DNA of 50,355 nucleotides from Deltaproteobacteria bacterium (GCA_016218965.1 JACRCP010000144.1:1-50355), one strand, 5' to 3'. Shown: positions 8,473-17,274, counted from the stretch's first letter. The notes: a model not told the origin generated them from the letters alone. A program made the numbers and translations.

Positions 8473-9900
8473 CTAGTCGTCCCCCTCGCCGTCCAGCTCC
8501 TTCCCCTCGACGCGTCCGGAGGGGGGTGCCTTTCGGACGGCAATCACGGGGATGCGGTCTTTGACCACCTCGAAGGTGTTCTCGATGCGGAGTTTCGAGA
8601 AAATGAGATGGAACTTCGTCTCGAGCTCGGCCATGATCCTGTCTTTCGCCTCCGCCGGGAGCGCCCAGAAGTCCTTCTTGAAGGGCCCGATGCCCTTCTT
8701 CCGGGCCTTGTATATGAACTGCTGTTCGGAGTCGCCCGCCTTCCATTCGTCTTTGCAGTTCTCCTTGACCCACGCGTAGATTCTGTCGCGAAGGGCCGAC
8801 GGCAGGTTGGGGCTGTCGTACAGCAGGTTCTGGAAGCCGGTGGCCAGGTGCACCTCGGCGGTCCCGACGGCCGGGAACTTGTCGAAAGCGTCTTCGGGAA
8901 GCGTGGATGCGCCGTGCTGGACCGCTCCGGCCATCGCGTACTTCTCGCGTCCCACGCGGCCGAGATTGTCGAGCACCGAAAAATCCAGCGCGACCTTGGC
9001 GACGGTCCCGTCCGGGAGGACGACGCCGCCGTGCGAGGTGCCGGTCTGGACGCTCATCTTCGCAAGGCCCCTGAGATCCGCGCCGAGTTTCGCAAGAGTC
9101 TCTTTGTACCCGGTCATGAACGCGTGCAGTTCCTCTTCGGTCGAGTTCTTCTTGCCCACCTCGCCGATCTCGCCGCCCACCGAGACCGTGACGCCCGCCG
9201 GCTCGATCTTCCGGATGAACGCCGTAAGCTCGGCCGCGACTTCGAAGTTGTCCCTCTGCTGCTCGAGAACCGTTCCTTTCGAAAGGTCCACGAGCGTGGA
9301 GGAATCGATGTCAATGTTGTAGAAACCGGCGCCGACCGCCTCGGTGATGAGGTCACGGAGCGACTGGACCTCCTTGCCGCGGTCTTCCCGGAACTTCTTG
9401 ATGTTTGCCTGGAAGTGGTCTCCCTGGATGAATACGGGCCCGGTGTAGCCTTCGGCGATCGCGGCGGCGGCTACCTGCGCTGTGTATTCGGCGGGCCGCT
9501 GCAACGTGTACCCCATCTCGGACTTTGCGATCTCGAAGATGAACGCGCCGGCGTGGAGCCTTTTTGCCGCACGGAGCATCGCCCGTGCCGAGTGGAAGGT
9601 CATGCCGCGGAGGTTCACCGCCGGGACCGAAAAACCCGAAATCTCCCCCCGCCCGCGCGCCAGATAAAGCTCGAAAATCGACGCCGGCTGGACGCCCAGC
9701 TCGCGTCCGATCTCCCAGATCAGCCAGTTCGCGTAGTCCTTGACCGCCGGGATGTCGGCGACGGCCGATTCCATGGCAAGGGTTTCGATGACCTCGGCCG
9801 CGAGCCGCTTTTTGTCCTTTACGGTCACCCCGCCTTTCGAGTCGATTTCCACCACGCCTTTGAGCGACGCCGCCAGTTCCCCGGTCGTCTTGCGGGCCAT
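8473..9900 (-). CDS. Class II fructose-bisphosphate-aldolase-family protein
   Basis: This 475-residue protein starts at ATG 9900 behind GGAGGGG. It carries class II (zinc) aldolase features: IQGDHFQAN corresponds to the Asp/His metal and proton-relay site, SVGGEIGEVG to a conserved glycine/acidic loop, and AVQHGAST to the HGxS phosphate/metal motif. It is longer than the E. coli-type FBA (~359 residues), with an N-terminal helical extension and a C-terminal extension (~400-475). This long form occurs in deltaproteobacteria. It may act in glycolysis or gluconeogenesis, but the true sugar phosphate is not established by sequence. Confidence 0.8.
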   Translation of the reverse strand: MARKTTGELAASLKGVVEIDSKGGVTVKDKKRLAAEVIETLAMESAVADIPAVKDYANWLIWEIGRELGVQPASIFELYLARGRGEISGFSVPAVNLRGMTFHSARAMLRAAKRLHAGAFIFEIAKSEMGYTLQRPAEYTAQVAAAAIAEGYTGPVFIQGDHFQANIKKFREDRGKEVQSLRDLITEAVGAGFYNIDIDSSTLVDLSKGTVLEQQRDNFEVAAELTAFIRKIEPAGVTVSVGGEIGEVGKKNSTEEELHAFMTGYKETLAKLGADLRGLAKMSVQTGTSHGGVVLPDGTVAKVALDFSVLDNLGRVGREKYAMAGAVQHGASTLPEDAFDKFPAVGTAEVHLATGFQNLLYDSPNLPSALRDRIYAWVKENCKDEWKAGDSEQQFIYKARKKGIGPFKKDFWALPAEAKDRIMAELETKFHLIFSKLRIENTFEVVKDRIPVIAVRKAPPSGRVEGKELDGEGDD

Positions 9901-10037
9901 GAACCCCTCCACGGTTGGATTGCCCATTCGCCGCCGCCAAGCTACGACAATTCCAGGCGGTTTTCAACTCCCGGCCGCCACGAACCGGCCGCCACGAACC
10001 ATGGCCATTTGCGGTTCCCGTGTGCTAGATTCCGCCC

Positions 10038-10943
10038 GTGGATCCGGGCATCTTTTCGAGCGGGGAGTTTTTTTCGGTTGCGTGCGCGCTTGTGTGGGCG
10101 ATCGCGACCATCCTGTTCCGCAAGGGCGGCGAGCACGTGCCCCCTGTGGCGCTCAACCTTTTCAAGGACGCCGTGGGGCTGGTCCTTTTTCTTGTGACCC
10201 TGCCGATCATTGGCGTCCGCCTCCTGGATCCGTCGCACCCGCCTTCCGATTGGGCGATCCTTCTCGCCTCGGGGGCGCTGGGGATCGGGATCGCGGACTC
10301 GCTGTTTTTCGCGGCGCTCAACCGCCTGGGCGCGGGGAGGCTCTCGATAGTCGCGAGCCTTTACAGTCCCGCCGTCGTCGTTTTCGCATTTCTGTACCTC
10401 GGCGAGCCGCTGGGGCTCGCGATCGTATCGGGAGCCGCGCTGATGATGGGCGCCGTGGTCGTGGGCACGTGGGAGCCCGCGCGCACGGCGGCACGTGCCG
10501 ATCGGAAGATGCTTGCCGAGGGCGTCGCTCTGGGGCTCGTCTCGGTCACGTTCATGGCGGCGGGGATCGTGCTCGCCAAGCCGGTTTTGAACACTGCCGA
10601 TCCATGGTGGGCCGCCACTGTCCGTCTCATCGGGGGGACGGCGCTTCTGTGCCTTCAGGCGCTGACGAGGCAAAACCGCGGATCCGTTCGCGCTTGCTTT
10701 ACGCCCAACGCCTCCTGGCGCTTCACAGTCCCGGCCGCGTTCATCGGCGCCTACGTCGCGATGATCATGTGGGTGGTCGGCTTCAAGTACACCAGCGCCG
10801 GGATCGCAGGGGTCCTAAACCAGACAAACGTGATCTTTGCCCTAATCCTCGGGGCGCTTTTCCTTGGCGAGCCCGTGACGCTGCGCAAGGTCCTCGCGGT
10901 CGTGCTGGCCTTTGCCGGCGCCGCCGCTGCGATGTGGAAGTAG
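10038..10943 (+). CDS. EamA/DMT-superfamily transporter
   Basis: The 301-residue protein starts at GTG 10038. Ten hydrophobic segments form two EamA repeats. The first repeat contains DSLFFAALNRLGAGRLSIVASLYSP; the second contains the matching FKYTSAGIAGVLNQTNVIFALILGALFLGEP. Family members export metabolites or amino acids by proton exchange, or import nucleotide-sugar-like solutes; substrate unknown. It faces the dehydratase operon convergently, with only 2 bases between the stops. Confidence 0.85.
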   Translation: MDPGIFSSGEFFSVACALVWAIATILFRKGGEHVPPVALNLFKDAVGLVLFLVTLPIIGVRLLDPSHPPSDWAILLASGALGIGIADSLFFAALNRLGAGRLSIVASLYSPAVVVFAFLYLGEPLGLAIVSGAALMMGAVVVGTWEPARTAARADRKMLAEGVALGLVSVTFMAAGIVLAKPVLNTADPWWAATVRLIGGTALLCLQALTRQNRGSVRACFTPNASWRFTVPAAFIGAYVAMIMWVVGFKYTSAGIAGVLNQTNVIFALILGALFLGEPVTLRKVLAVVLAFAGAAAAMWK

Positions 10944-10945
10944 AC

Positions 10946-11785
10946 CTATTTTGCCGCGAAGAGCGCCGCGCCGAGGGCGCCGGAGAAGCGGGCGAGGGGA
11001 GGGGAGATGACGTCGACTTGGAGGATTTCCTTGAGCGCCTCGGCCACGGCGGGGAGGTCGGAAACGCCGCCGGTGAAAATCAGGACGCCCTTCACGCCCA
11101 TCCGTTTGACGAGGCCGGCGCAGCGTTCGGCGACCGCGTAACAGGCAGCCCAGGCGATTTCGTCGGGACGCTCTCCGCGCGCGGTGAGCGACACCACCTC
11201 GGAGTCGGCGAAGACCGTACACATTGACGAAAGCCGGGCCTTCCGGCCCGAAGCAAGCGCCGCCGCCGACACGCCCTCAATCCCGAATCCAAGCGTTCGC
11301 GAGATCACCTCGAGGAACTTCCCCGTCCCTGCCGCGCACTTGTCGTTCATGGCGAAGTCCACCGCGTGCCCGCCGGCGTCGACCTTGATCCCCTTGCTGT
11401 CCTGGCCGCCGATGTCGAGCAGGGTAAAACCAGGCGCGAGGCGTGAGGCGTGAGGCGTGAGTCCGAAGTCCGGAGTCGTGAGTCGTGAGTCGGGAGTCGT
11501 CAGTTTGCCGGTGACCAGGGCGTGCGTGCCGAGCGCGTGGCACGAGATCTCGGTCTTCTGTGTCCCGAGGTGGGCGAGGAGCTTGCGCCCGTAGCCGGTG
11601 ACGCACACTTTCGACTCCCCGCCGAAATCGGCGGGCACCGCGGCCCTGGCCCGGTCGAGAAGCATCGTCCCCGAGCGCACGGGGTCGGTCCCGGTGGGGG
11701 CCGAGTCGGCGTGGATCACCGCCCCGTTGCCCACTACGGCGATCTTCGTTACGGTCGAGCCCGAATCTATCCCTATTGAAACCAT
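10946..11785 (-). CDS. 2-hydroxyacyl-CoA dehydratase activator (BadF/BadG/BcrA/BcrD ATPase family)
   Basis: This ASKHA-fold ATPase bears a [4Fe-4S] cluster at its dimer interface and injects one electron into its dehydratase or reductase partner on ATP hydrolysis. It starts GIDSGSTVTKIAVV and has the two cluster cysteines in MNDKCAAGTGKFLEV and LSSMCTVFADSEVVSL. GGQDSKG forms the second nucleotide loop. The gene overlaps the upstream subunit gene by 13 bases. An unusual in-frame insertion (SRLTTPDSRLTTPDFGLTPHASRL) from the window's 7-bp repeat family precedes the FTLLDIGGQD strand. Only one activator gene is present, which fits a 2-hydroxyacyl-CoA dehydratase better than class I benzoyl-CoA reductase, which has two ASKHA subunits. 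Confidence 0.85.
   Translation of the reverse strand: MVSIGIDSGSTVTKIAVVGNGAVIHADSAPTGTDPVRSGTMLLDRARAAVPADFGGESKVCVTGYGRKLLAHLGTQKTEISCHALGTHALVTGKLTTPDSRLTTPDFGLTPHASRLAPGFTLLDIGGQDSKGIKVDAGGHAVDFAMNDKCAAGTGKFLEVISRTLGFGIEGVSAAALASGRKARLSSMCTVFADSEVVSLTARGERPDEIAWAACYAVAERCAGLVKRMGVKGVLIFTGGVSDLPAVAEALKEILQVDVISPPLARFSGALGAALFAAK
11432..11502. repeat. 7-bp-period repeat inside the activator gene
   Basis: Three GGCGTGA-type units are followed by GTCCGAA/GTCCGGA and then GTCGTGA, GTCGTGA, GTCGGGA units. The block is in frame with the activator gene and translates to the LTTPDSRLTTPD segment. The same unit types recur at 16848-17003, 28157-28190, 45221-45255 and 49291-49327. Confidence 0.75.
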
Positions 11786-12975
11786 TGTTCGAGAAAGGCC
11801 TCGATGCGCCCCTCGGCCTGTTCGTCCGAGTATGCGCGGGGGTCGGTCATGTCGGCGTCCAGGATGAGGACCGGTTTCCCGGTCTCCTTTGTGAACATGC
11901 CTTTGAGCATGTACTGGCCTATCGAGTACGGCTTGCACGACCGGTTGCTGTGCATGATCATCCCGTGGGCCGAAAAATCCGAGGCCATCTGCGACAGGAT
12001 CTTCACGCGGTCGGGGAAATTCCGGTTGATGTACGGTTCGAGATATGCGCGGGCGAGCGCCTCGTAGATGTCGTCGAGCTTGCGCGGGATCTCCTTGATG
12101 GCCGCCCACGAGTTCGTGTACGTCGATGCCACGACGATTGCGCCCCGGAAAGCCAGAAACTCGGACATTCGGCGGAGGCGGAACCAGATGGGAAGGTTGT
12201 CCCACAGGAGCCTCGTGTGCTGGGCGTCGGCGATGAGCCCGCCTCGCGACAGGGTTTCGAGTTCCGAAAGGAGCGTTTTGTAGTACTCGATCGGTTTCTC
12301 GGTGCCGCGCAGCGTGACGATGGGGGCGATATGGATGAACGCGTCAAGGGCCGAGAGCGGGGCGGGACTGCGGCGCGCGATATCGAGCACCTCGCCCCAG
12401 AGCCGGGACCCCTCGGCCGAGAGTTTCACCACCTCGACGAAACGGTCTTCGTCAAAGGGAACCCCGGCGACCTCCGCCGCGACGTCGCGGAAGCGCCTGA
12501 ATTGCGCGACGACGAAGTCAGCTTCGCTTTTCCCGAGCCCGGTCGTGAGGTACGGCATCTCTATGGCGACAAACGGCTTCTTCTTCCGGTAGGCCACCTG
12601 CTGGAACCACTTAATGATGGTCGTGCAGATGTTCGTCCCGGCGACGATGAGATCCGGGTCGGGGAGGCCCATCACCGGGCCGCCCTGTACGATGTCGGCG
12701 CCTATGTCGCAGCGCGCGTATGAGCACAGGTCCGGAAGGTACCCGGCGGCTTCGGCCTCGGCGATGAGCGCCGGCGACTGCTTCGACGCGCCGCACATCG
12801 CCGCGTAGTTCTCGGGATAGATGGGCACGTAGTCCAGCGCGTAGAGGAACTCGACCGGGGCGCCCGAAGAAACCCACGCCACCTTCTTCCCGTTGTACGA
12901 GGCGTTTTTCGCCTCGAGGTAGTACGCCGCCATCAGCGACTTGAGCTCGTCCTGGGCCTGAAGCTTCACCGGCAT
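11773..12975 (-). CDS. 2-hydroxyacyl-CoA dehydratase / benzoyl-CoA-reductase-like subunit (HgdB-BcrB type)
   Basis: This 400-residue FeS subunit belongs to the HgdA/HgdB/BcrB/BcrC superfamily. Conserved pieces are LCSYARCDIG with cluster cysteines, DLIVAGTNICTTIIKWFQ, VAIEMPY, and the C-terminal MHSNRSCKPYSIGQ followed by DADMTDPRAYSDEQ..R. Members accept an electron from the activator and catalyse radical dehydration of 2-hydroxyacyl-CoA or reduction of aromatic acyl-CoA. It overlaps both neighbours (one base upstream, 13 bases downstream), giving an obligate operon. Substrate unknown. Confidence 0.85.
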   Translation of the reverse strand: MPVKLQAQDELKSLMAAYYLEAKNASYNGKKVAWVSSGAPVEFLYALDYVPIYPENYAAMCGASKQSPALIAEAEAAGYLPDLCSYARCDIGADIVQGGPVMGLPDPDLIVAGTNICTTIIKWFQQVAYRKKKPFVAIEMPYLTTGLGKSEADFVVAQFRRFRDVAAEVAGVPFDEDRFVEVVKLSAEGSRLWGEVLDIARRSPAPLSALDAFIHIAPIVTLRGTEKPIEYYKTLLSELETLSRGGLIADAQHTRLLWDNLPIWFRLRRMSEFLAFRGAIVVASTYTNSWAAIKEIPRKLDDIYEALARAYLEPYINRNFPDRVKILSQMASDFSAHGMIMHSNRSCKPYSIGQYMLKGMFTKETGKPVLILDADMTDPRAYSDEQAEGRIEAFLEQWFQ

Positions 12976-14075
12976 CAGAGTGACTCCGCAAACGCTGCTA
13001 TGCGCGCCGCCGCGGTTTCAAACGTCCGCATTTTCTGTTCGGTCTCGACAAGGAGCGTCTTGAGCCCGTTCCCTCTGAGCGCCGCGTCGATCCATGGAAG
13101 GTCAAACGCCTCGTTCTCGCAAGCCTTGGTCTGCCAGAAGACGACGCCGGCGGCCCCCGCCTCCTTCGCGAGATCGGCGAGGTACCCGGGCCTCTTGTCA
13201 TGGCCGAACGTGTTCGACGGACATGGCACCCCGCCCAGAAACGCCTGCGCCAGGTCCTTCGGACCGAGCGATTCAAGGATGGGGCGCGAGAAAAGCCTTC
13301 TGCCGGCCATGAAGTCGTCGTCGGCCAGCCAGAGTCCGTGTTCGGCGAAGACGTCGAGGAACTCCGGCGGGATGGGCGCCGTTCCCGATACCATCACACG
13401 CCTGCCCGCGCCGGCCGCGTCCCCGCACTTGAAGTTCGCCGCGCACCCGCTCATGGCGTCCGCGAAAGCCCCGGGGTCCATGGTCTGGGCCGCAAATACC
13501 GCGTCGTAAAAACCCCTTCCGGTGAACGCCTGCGGGCACTCGCGCCTCAAGGCGTAAAGCTCGAGCACAGCGGTCTTGACGGCCGAATACCGGTCGGTCT
13601 CGTACGCGAGGGCCTCGCCGGACGGCTCGCGGCCGGTGGCGGACTTCATCCACCGCGAGAATCGCGCCACCTCGTCCCGGAGCCACACGCCCGCCTCGTC
13701 CGGAAACGATGACCGGGGAAATCGGAAGCAGAACACCTTCCTGCCGGACGCCGCGATGACGTCCGAAAGGTTCTGCATCGTGTCGCAGACCGAGGGGACC
13801 AGGAATCCCGCCGCGAAGTCCAGCGTGCCGTCGAGCACGTCCTCGAGCACTGATTTGGCCATCGAGCAGATGTACGCCTGCAGGGCGGCGTCGGCGTTCA
13901 CGGTCGCCGCCCGCCCGCCCCAGACGCGGAACGGGTGTGCGCCGGCCGCGGCGACGAGTTCGGCCGGGAAGTACCCCGGAAGGACGGCGATCGGCGCCCT
14001 TCCCTTTTTCCTGCTCTCGGCGGCCACGGCGTATGGCCGGCTCGCGGCGTCGACGATGACCTTCGGTAGATTCAT
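12975..14075 (-). CDS. 2-hydroxyacyl-CoA dehydratase / benzoyl-CoA-reductase-like subunit (HgdA-BcrC type)
   Basis: The 366-residue partner subunit of the same superfamily as its neighbour. It shows YICSMAKSVLEDVLDGTLDF and FLVPSVCDTMQNL, which correspond to the conserved CxxA..C/CD motif region, and GVVFWQTKACENEAFD with a further cysteine near the C-terminus. Its stop overlaps the next start (TGATG). It heads the three-gene operon and follows the zinc-ribbon gene by 36 bases on the same strand. Confidence 0.8.
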   Translation of the reverse strand: MNLPKVIVDAASRPYAVAAESRKKGRAPIAVLPGYFPAELVAAAGAHPFRVWGGRAATVNADAALQAYICSMAKSVLEDVLDGTLDFAAGFLVPSVCDTMQNLSDVIAASGRKVFCFRFPRSSFPDEAGVWLRDEVARFSRWMKSATGREPSGEALAYETDRYSAVKTAVLELYALRRECPQAFTGRGFYDAVFAAQTMDPGAFADAMSGCAANFKCGDAAGAGRRVMVSGTAPIPPEFLDVFAEHGLWLADDDFMAGRRLFSRPILESLGPKDLAQAFLGGVPCPSNTFGHDKRPGYLADLAKEAGAAGVVFWQTKACENEAFDLPWIDAALRGNGLKTLLVETEQKMRTFETAAARIAAFAESL

Positions 14076-14111
14076 GCGCGGATTAAACAGTAAAGTGCGC
14101 GGGGTGTCAAC

Positions 14112-14732
14112 CTACAGTGCCGACGACGTCATCCTCACGCCGCAGCGGGGGCAGGTCGTCGCCTCGGTCCACTGGCCGCACGACGGGCAGGCCCGGCGTT
14201 CGGGTTCTGCGCCTGTGGCGGGCTGGGGTTCGGGCGGCCTGGGTCTCACGCGCACGCCGCATGCGGGGCAGAACAGTTCGGTCGTAGGCTGCTGGCAGTG
14301 CGGGCACGCATAGGCCCGGAGGGCTCCGGCCAGCTGCGGCATTGCGGACTTCTCGGCCCCCCCTGATCTTACGCGAATCGCGCATGTCGGGCAGAACATC
14401 TCTGTCGTCGGTTGCTGGCAGTGCGGGCACGTGTACGCGCGCGGCGCCGCAGCCGGAGCTTCGACTGGTTGGGCCGGCGTCTTGAACCCGTGAGGTCTTA
14501 CCCTGATCCCGCAGTTGGGACAGAATATCTCGGCAGTCGGCTGCTGGCAGTGCGGGCAGGTGAGCGCCGGGTTCGCAACAGTCGCGCCGGGCATAAGCAG
14601 CAGGTCGTCATCGGAATCCGCGGCCGGGACCGCGGCCCCGGCCGTCGGCCCGGTTTGCGGAAACGCCTTCCCGCAGTTCTCACACTCCTCCCCCGCCTCC
14701 TGTTCGTGCTCGCACATCGCGCACTTTTGCAT
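14112..14732 (-). CDS. Tandem zinc-ribbon repeat protein
   Basis: From ATG 14732 (behind AAGGAAAGGG) the 206-residue protein has five CxxC-x(n)-CxxC zinc-ribbon units. The N-terminal unit (CAMCEHEQEAGEECENC) and the C-terminal unit (CPSCGQWTEATTCPRC) are divergent. The middle three are near copies of CPHCQQPT-x-E-x-FCPxCxIRVR, separated by Ala/Pro linkers. It has no signal peptide or membrane segment, so it is presumably cytoplasmic, binding nucleic acid or protein through zinc. It starts 26 bases after the recG stop. I do not recognise a named family. Confidence 0.75.
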   Translation of the reverse strand: MQKCAMCEHEQEAGEECENCGKAFPQTGPTAGAAVPAADSDDDLLLMPGATVANPALTCPHCQQPTAEIFCPNCGIRVRPHGFKTPAQPVEAPAAAPRAYTCPHCQQPTTEMFCPTCAIRVRSGGAEKSAMPQLAGALRAYACPHCQQPTTELFCPACGVRVRPRPPEPQPATGAEPERRACPSCGQWTEATTCPRCGVRMTSSAL

Positions 14733-14758
14733 GGCGTTCCCTTTCCTTGGAACGTGGG

Positions 14759-17266
14759 TCAACCCACCTTGCTCAGATCGATCCCGGTCCCCCAGGCCGC
14801 CGCCAGACCGTCCTTCAACATGCGGTTTCCCGGCGCCTTGAGATCGGGGTCGCGACGGACAATCTCGAATGCGTCCCCGCGCGCCTGCGAAAGCAGCTGC
14901 GAGTCGAGCGTGAGCCCGGTCATCTGGAGGTCCGGCAGGCCGGATTGACGGGTCCCGATGAACTCGCCCGGGCCGCGGATGGCGAGGTCCTCCTCGGCAA
15001 TGGCAAAACCGTCGTTTGTCTTTTCCATGATTCGCAGGCGCCGCTCGGCCTCCTCGGACCGGCGGTAACGGGCCACGAGAAGGCAGTACGAGCGGTCCGC
15101 CCCGCGGCCGACGCGTCCCCGGAGCTGGTGAAGCTGCGAAAGCCCGAAGCGCTCGGCGTGCTCAACGACCATGACTGTCGCGTTGGACACGTCGACGCCG
15201 ACCTCGATCACGGTGGTCGACACCAATATGTCCAGGCGTCCCGACTTGAACTCGGACATCACCGCGTCCTTCTCGTCGTCCTTCATCCTCCCGTGCAGGA
15301 GCCCGACGCGCCGGCCCGGGAACACGCGGGAGCGGAACTCGTCGGCCATCCGCGTGGCGTCCTTAAGATCGACCTTTTCGGACTCCTCGACCAGCGGGTA
15401 CACCACGTAGCACTGCCGCCCCGCCGCGATCTCGCGCTCCATGACCTCGTGGCACTTCTTCTGCTGGCCGTCGTAGAAGACCCTGGTCGCCACCGGCTTG
15501 CGCCCGGGCGGGAGCTCGTCGATGACCGAAAGATCGAGATCGCCATAAAGGCTCATCGCCAGCGTACGCGGTATCGGTGTCGCCGTCATCACGAGGATAT
15601 CCGGATTCCGGCCCTTCCTCCTGATCTCGGCCCGCTGCATGACGCCGAAACGGTGCTGTTCGTCGATCACCGCGAGACCCAGCCTGCCGAACTCGACCTG
15701 CTCTTCGAGGACGGCGTGCGTCCCGACGACGATATTGACGCGCCCCGAAGCGATCCCGGAAAGGACCTCTTCCCTTTCCGCACCGCGCACCGCTCCCGTG
15801 AGAAGTGCGATGGACTGCCTTCCTTCCGAGTACGCCCGGAGATTGCGAAGGTGCTGGCCGGCCAGGATCTCGGTCGGAGCCAGCATCGCGGCCTGGCATC
15901 CGTTCCCGACCGCGATGAGCATCGCGGCAAACGCGACGGCGGTCTTGCCGCTCCCGACGTCACCCTGCAAAAGGCGGTTCATCGGCGCCGGGCGCTGCAT
16001 GTCGGCGGCGACCTCGCGAAGCGCGCGTTTCTGCGCCGCGGTCAACTCGAACGGCACGACGCCGCGCAGGACGTCCTCGGGCCGGCCGTCAACGCGAAAA
16101 GCGATTCCCGGCTCGGCCTCCGAGCGGGCCTTTCTCATGGCGAGGCCGAGCTGCAAAAAGAAGTACTCCTCGTACGCGAGCCGGCGGCGGGGGGCGGCCC
16201 GCATCGTTTCCAGGGCCGCGAAATCCGAGTCCGCCGGCGGGAAGTGGATCTCCCGGACGGCGTCGGCGCGCCCAATCAGACCGCGCGCCGCCCGCAACGA
16301 GTCGGGGAGCGTCTCGACAATCGCGCCGGAGTAGTCCTCGACCGCGCGCGCCATGATGCGGAGCAGGTGCCCCTCGGTGATGCCCTCGACCTTGGGATAG
16401 AGCGGGACGATCCGCCGGTAGTTCAGGTCGTCTTCTTCGAACGCCTCGGCCTTGCGCAGGGTCGGGTGCACGACCTGGAACTGCCCGCGGTAGACCGAGA
16501 CCTTCCCGCAGGCAACCACCGTGTCCCCGACCGAGAACTCCCCGGTCAGGCGTTTGAGGAGGCTCCGATTGAAATGGAACCACTTGAGCGTAAGGTACCC
16601 GTGTCCGTCGCCGATTACCATTTCCCACACGCGGGGTCCGGCCTGGCCGCGCGTGATCACCTTTCCGATCACTGTGGCCGTTTCCTTGTCCCGCAGTCCG
16701 GTCGTCTTGAGCAGCCTCCGCCGGTCCTCGTAGGCGCGCGGGAAGAACGTGAGGGCGTCACCGACGGTGAATATGCGCCGCGCCGCGAGCTTTTCGGCGA
16801 CCGCGGGCCCAACGCCCTTTACGAACTTGATGGGGGTGTCCAGACGACAGGCGGAAGGCGGAAGGCGGAAGGCGGGAGCCGGGACGTTCAGGACCGGGGA
16901 CTGCGGGCTGAGGACTGAGTCAGATGGTTGACTGTCCGACGGCGGTCCGCGGTCCGTGGTCCCCGGCCCACCGTCCCCGGTCCCCGGTACATGGTCTCCG
17001 GTCGCGAGCCTTTGTCGAATCGCTGCGAATTCGGCGATCCGGCGCTTTTTTTCGTCAATTGGCAATGCATCGAACCCCCGGACGAGTTCGAGCATTCGCT
17101 TGATCAATGCCTTTTGCCCGGGGTCGGCGTGCGGAAACGCCTCGTGAAGCGCTCCCGAGAACGCCCGCTCGAGGTCCCGGATGACGGCGAGATTGGCGCC
17201 CGCGTTGCGCGTGGCGTATTCAAGCGGCCGGGCGATGCCTTCGAGGATTTCGCGGATGCCAGGCAC
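14759..17266 (-). CDS. recG: ATP-dependent DNA helicase RecG
   Basis: RecG remodels stalled forks and Holliday junctions. The 835-residue protein has the wedge/OB domain (..FPRAYEDRR.., with the TPIKFVKGVGPAVAEKL HhH-like entry), Walker A LLQGDVGSGKTAVAF, the Walker B DEQHRF motif, TATPIPRTL and the helicase C-terminal motifs VVEHAERFGLSQLHQLRGRVGR. It is ~140 residues longer than E. coli RecG. The N-terminal extension contains an in-frame insertion of 7-bp-period repeats (16848-17003), translated as low-complexity sequence rich in P, G, D, T and S. The start is a GTG at 17266, just after the DUF1858 gene; no strong ribosome site is seen, so the exact start is uncertain. Confidence 0.92.
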   Translation of the reverse strand: MPGIREILEGIARPLEYATRNAGANLAVIRDLERAFSGALHEAFPHADPGQKALIKRMLELVRGFDALPIDEKKRRIAEFAAIRQRLATGDHVPGTGDGGPGTTDRGPPSDSQPSDSVLSPQSPVLNVPAPAFRLPPSACRLDTPIKFVKGVGPAVAEKLAARRIFTVGDALTFFPRAYEDRRRLLKTTGLRDKETATVIGKVITRGQAGPRVWEMVIGDGHGYLTLKWFHFNRSLLKRLTGEFSVGDTVVACGKVSVYRGQFQVVHPTLRKAEAFEEDDLNYRRIVPLYPKVEGITEGHLLRIMARAVEDYSGAIVETLPDSLRAARGLIGRADAVREIHFPPADSDFAALETMRAAPRRRLAYEEYFFLQLGLAMRKARSEAEPGIAFRVDGRPEDVLRGVVPFELTAAQKRALREVAADMQRPAPMNRLLQGDVGSGKTAVAFAAMLIAVGNGCQAAMLAPTEILAGQHLRNLRAYSEGRQSIALLTGAVRGAEREEVLSGIASGRVNIVVGTHAVLEEQVEFGRLGLAVIDEQHRFGVMQRAEIRRKGRNPDILVMTATPIPRTLAMSLYGDLDLSVIDELPPGRKPVATRVFYDGQQKKCHEVMEREIAAGRQCYVVYPLVEESEKVDLKDATRMADEFRSRVFPGRRVGLLHGRMKDDEKDAVMSEFKSGRLDILVSTTVIEVGVDVSNATVMVVEHAERFGLSQLHQLRGRVGRGADRSYCLLVARYRRSEEAERRLRIMEKTNDGFAIAEEDLAIRGPGEFIGTRQSGLPDLQMTGLTLDSQLLSQARGDAFEIVRRDPDLKAPGNRMLKDGLAAAWGTGIDLSKVG
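16848..17003. repeat. 7-bp-period repeat block inside recG
   Basis: Four GGCGGAA-type units (16854-16876) are followed by degenerate GGACTGC/GGACTGA units and then GGTCCGC, GGTCCGT, GGTCCCC and CGGTCCC units up to ~17003. All are in frame with recG. The block forms a linker between the N-terminal helical domain and the HhH-like start of the wedge domain. Confidence 0.75.
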
Positions 17267-17274
17267 CGGGCTTG

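Noticed and set aside
8608..10197. A 529-codon plus-strand open frame opposite the aldolase gene
   Set aside because: Antisense shadow of a recognisable gene; composition dominated by R, G, D and V.
11432..11502. Heptamer arrays considered as CRISPR arrays
   Set aside because: Units are 7 bp with no spacers, and no cas genes are present.
10946..14075. Class I benzoyl-CoA reductase (BcrABCD)
   Set aside because: Only one ASKHA activator gene is present and no aromatic-degradation genes adjoin it.
14747..16918. A 723-codon plus-strand open frame opposite recG
   Set aside because: High-GC antisense shadow of recG: no ribosome site, no domain, biased amino-acid composition.
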